Source: an uncultured Roseburia sp. (GTDB lineage Bacteria > Bacillota > Clostridia > Lachnospirales > Lachnospiraceae). Taken from it: a stretch of DNA of 6,928 nt. The translations under genes were made by a program, and so were the position numbers. A model generated the notes under the pieces. The model ran no database searches. It was not told the origin of the DNA and was given only the letters and a program-made list of their open reading frames with translations. This document shows, piece by piece, positions 6,878-6,928 of this stretch; the stretch's first letter is position 1, and each line of letters starts with the position of its first letter. The stretch covers positions 1-6,928 of the forward strand of contig CAJLGN010000068.1 in assembly GCA_905206195.1 (NCBI GenBank), in the 5' to 3' direction.

Positions 6878-6907
6878 AAAAGAGGCACCGTTACCGGCAC
6901 CTCTTTT
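6878..6907 (+). terminator. Rho-independent terminator after thrC
   Basis: AAAGAGG (6879-6885, with one more A at 6878) pairs with CCTCTTT (6900-6907 region). A 2x2 CA/CA internal mismatch and a short CCG/CGG stem with a TTAC loop follow inward. The 3' side runs into CTTTTATTATTTTCT. This is the best plus-strand terminator for thrC. Confidence 0.65.
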
Positions 6908-6928
6908 ATTATTTTCTATAAATTATTT

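Noticed and set aside
6845..6928. Open frame from ATG 6845 to the window end with GGGAG upstream
   Set aside because: It runs through both hairpins, including the thrC terminator, and its peptide resembles nothing; most likely non-coding.
1..6928. CRISPR array, tRNA, insertion sequence or phage module
   Set aside because: No spaced direct repeats, no cloverleaf-like sequence, no transposase and no terminal inverted repeats were seen; the only mobile-element echo is the AP2/HNH-like protein.

Overview
The window (about 6.9 kb, moderate GC with AT-rich intergenic regions) looks like chromosomal DNA of a Gram-positive anaerobe of the Clostridia, most likely Lachnospiraceae. The grounds are strong AGGAGG-type ribosome sites, TTGACA/TATAAT promoters, T-tailed hairpin terminators, a clostridial-type short LeuC with a separate LeuD, and a free-standing bacterial AP2-domain protein. 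The taxonomic placement is an inference from protein flavour, not a database match.

Layout, left to right. (1) The 3' part of a MATE-family cation-coupled exporter, plus strand, cut by the left edge. (2) A complete LysR-type regulator on the minus strand whose last codons overlap the end of the MATE gene by 32 bp. (3) A ~200-bp divergent control region, then leuC and leuD on the plus strand, encoding the two subunits of 3-isopropylmalate dehydratase. The operon ends in a hairpin. (4) A convergent minus-strand gene for a 271-residue protein with two AP2-like modules flanking a region that resembles an HNH homing-endonuclease core without its histidines. (5) A ~200-bp divergent control region with a strong sigma-A promoter and a 13-bp palindrome, then thrC (threonine synthase) on the plus strand, followed by two consecutive hairpins at the right edge.

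Functionally the window is mostly amino-acid biosynthesis: the isomerase step of leucine synthesis and the last step of threonine synthesis. Each sits alone, without leuA/leuB or hom/thrB beside it, and each is divergent from a putative DNA-binding protein: LysR with leuCD, the AP2 protein with thrC. The LysR/leuCD pairing has the classic arrangement of a LysR regulator controlling its neighbour, with an inverted repeat placed over the regulator's own promoter.

The most unusual item is the AP2 protein, which looks like a homing endonuclease that lost its nuclease residues and may now be a DNA-binding protein. No CRISPR array, tRNA, rRNA, insertion sequence or phage gene was seen.
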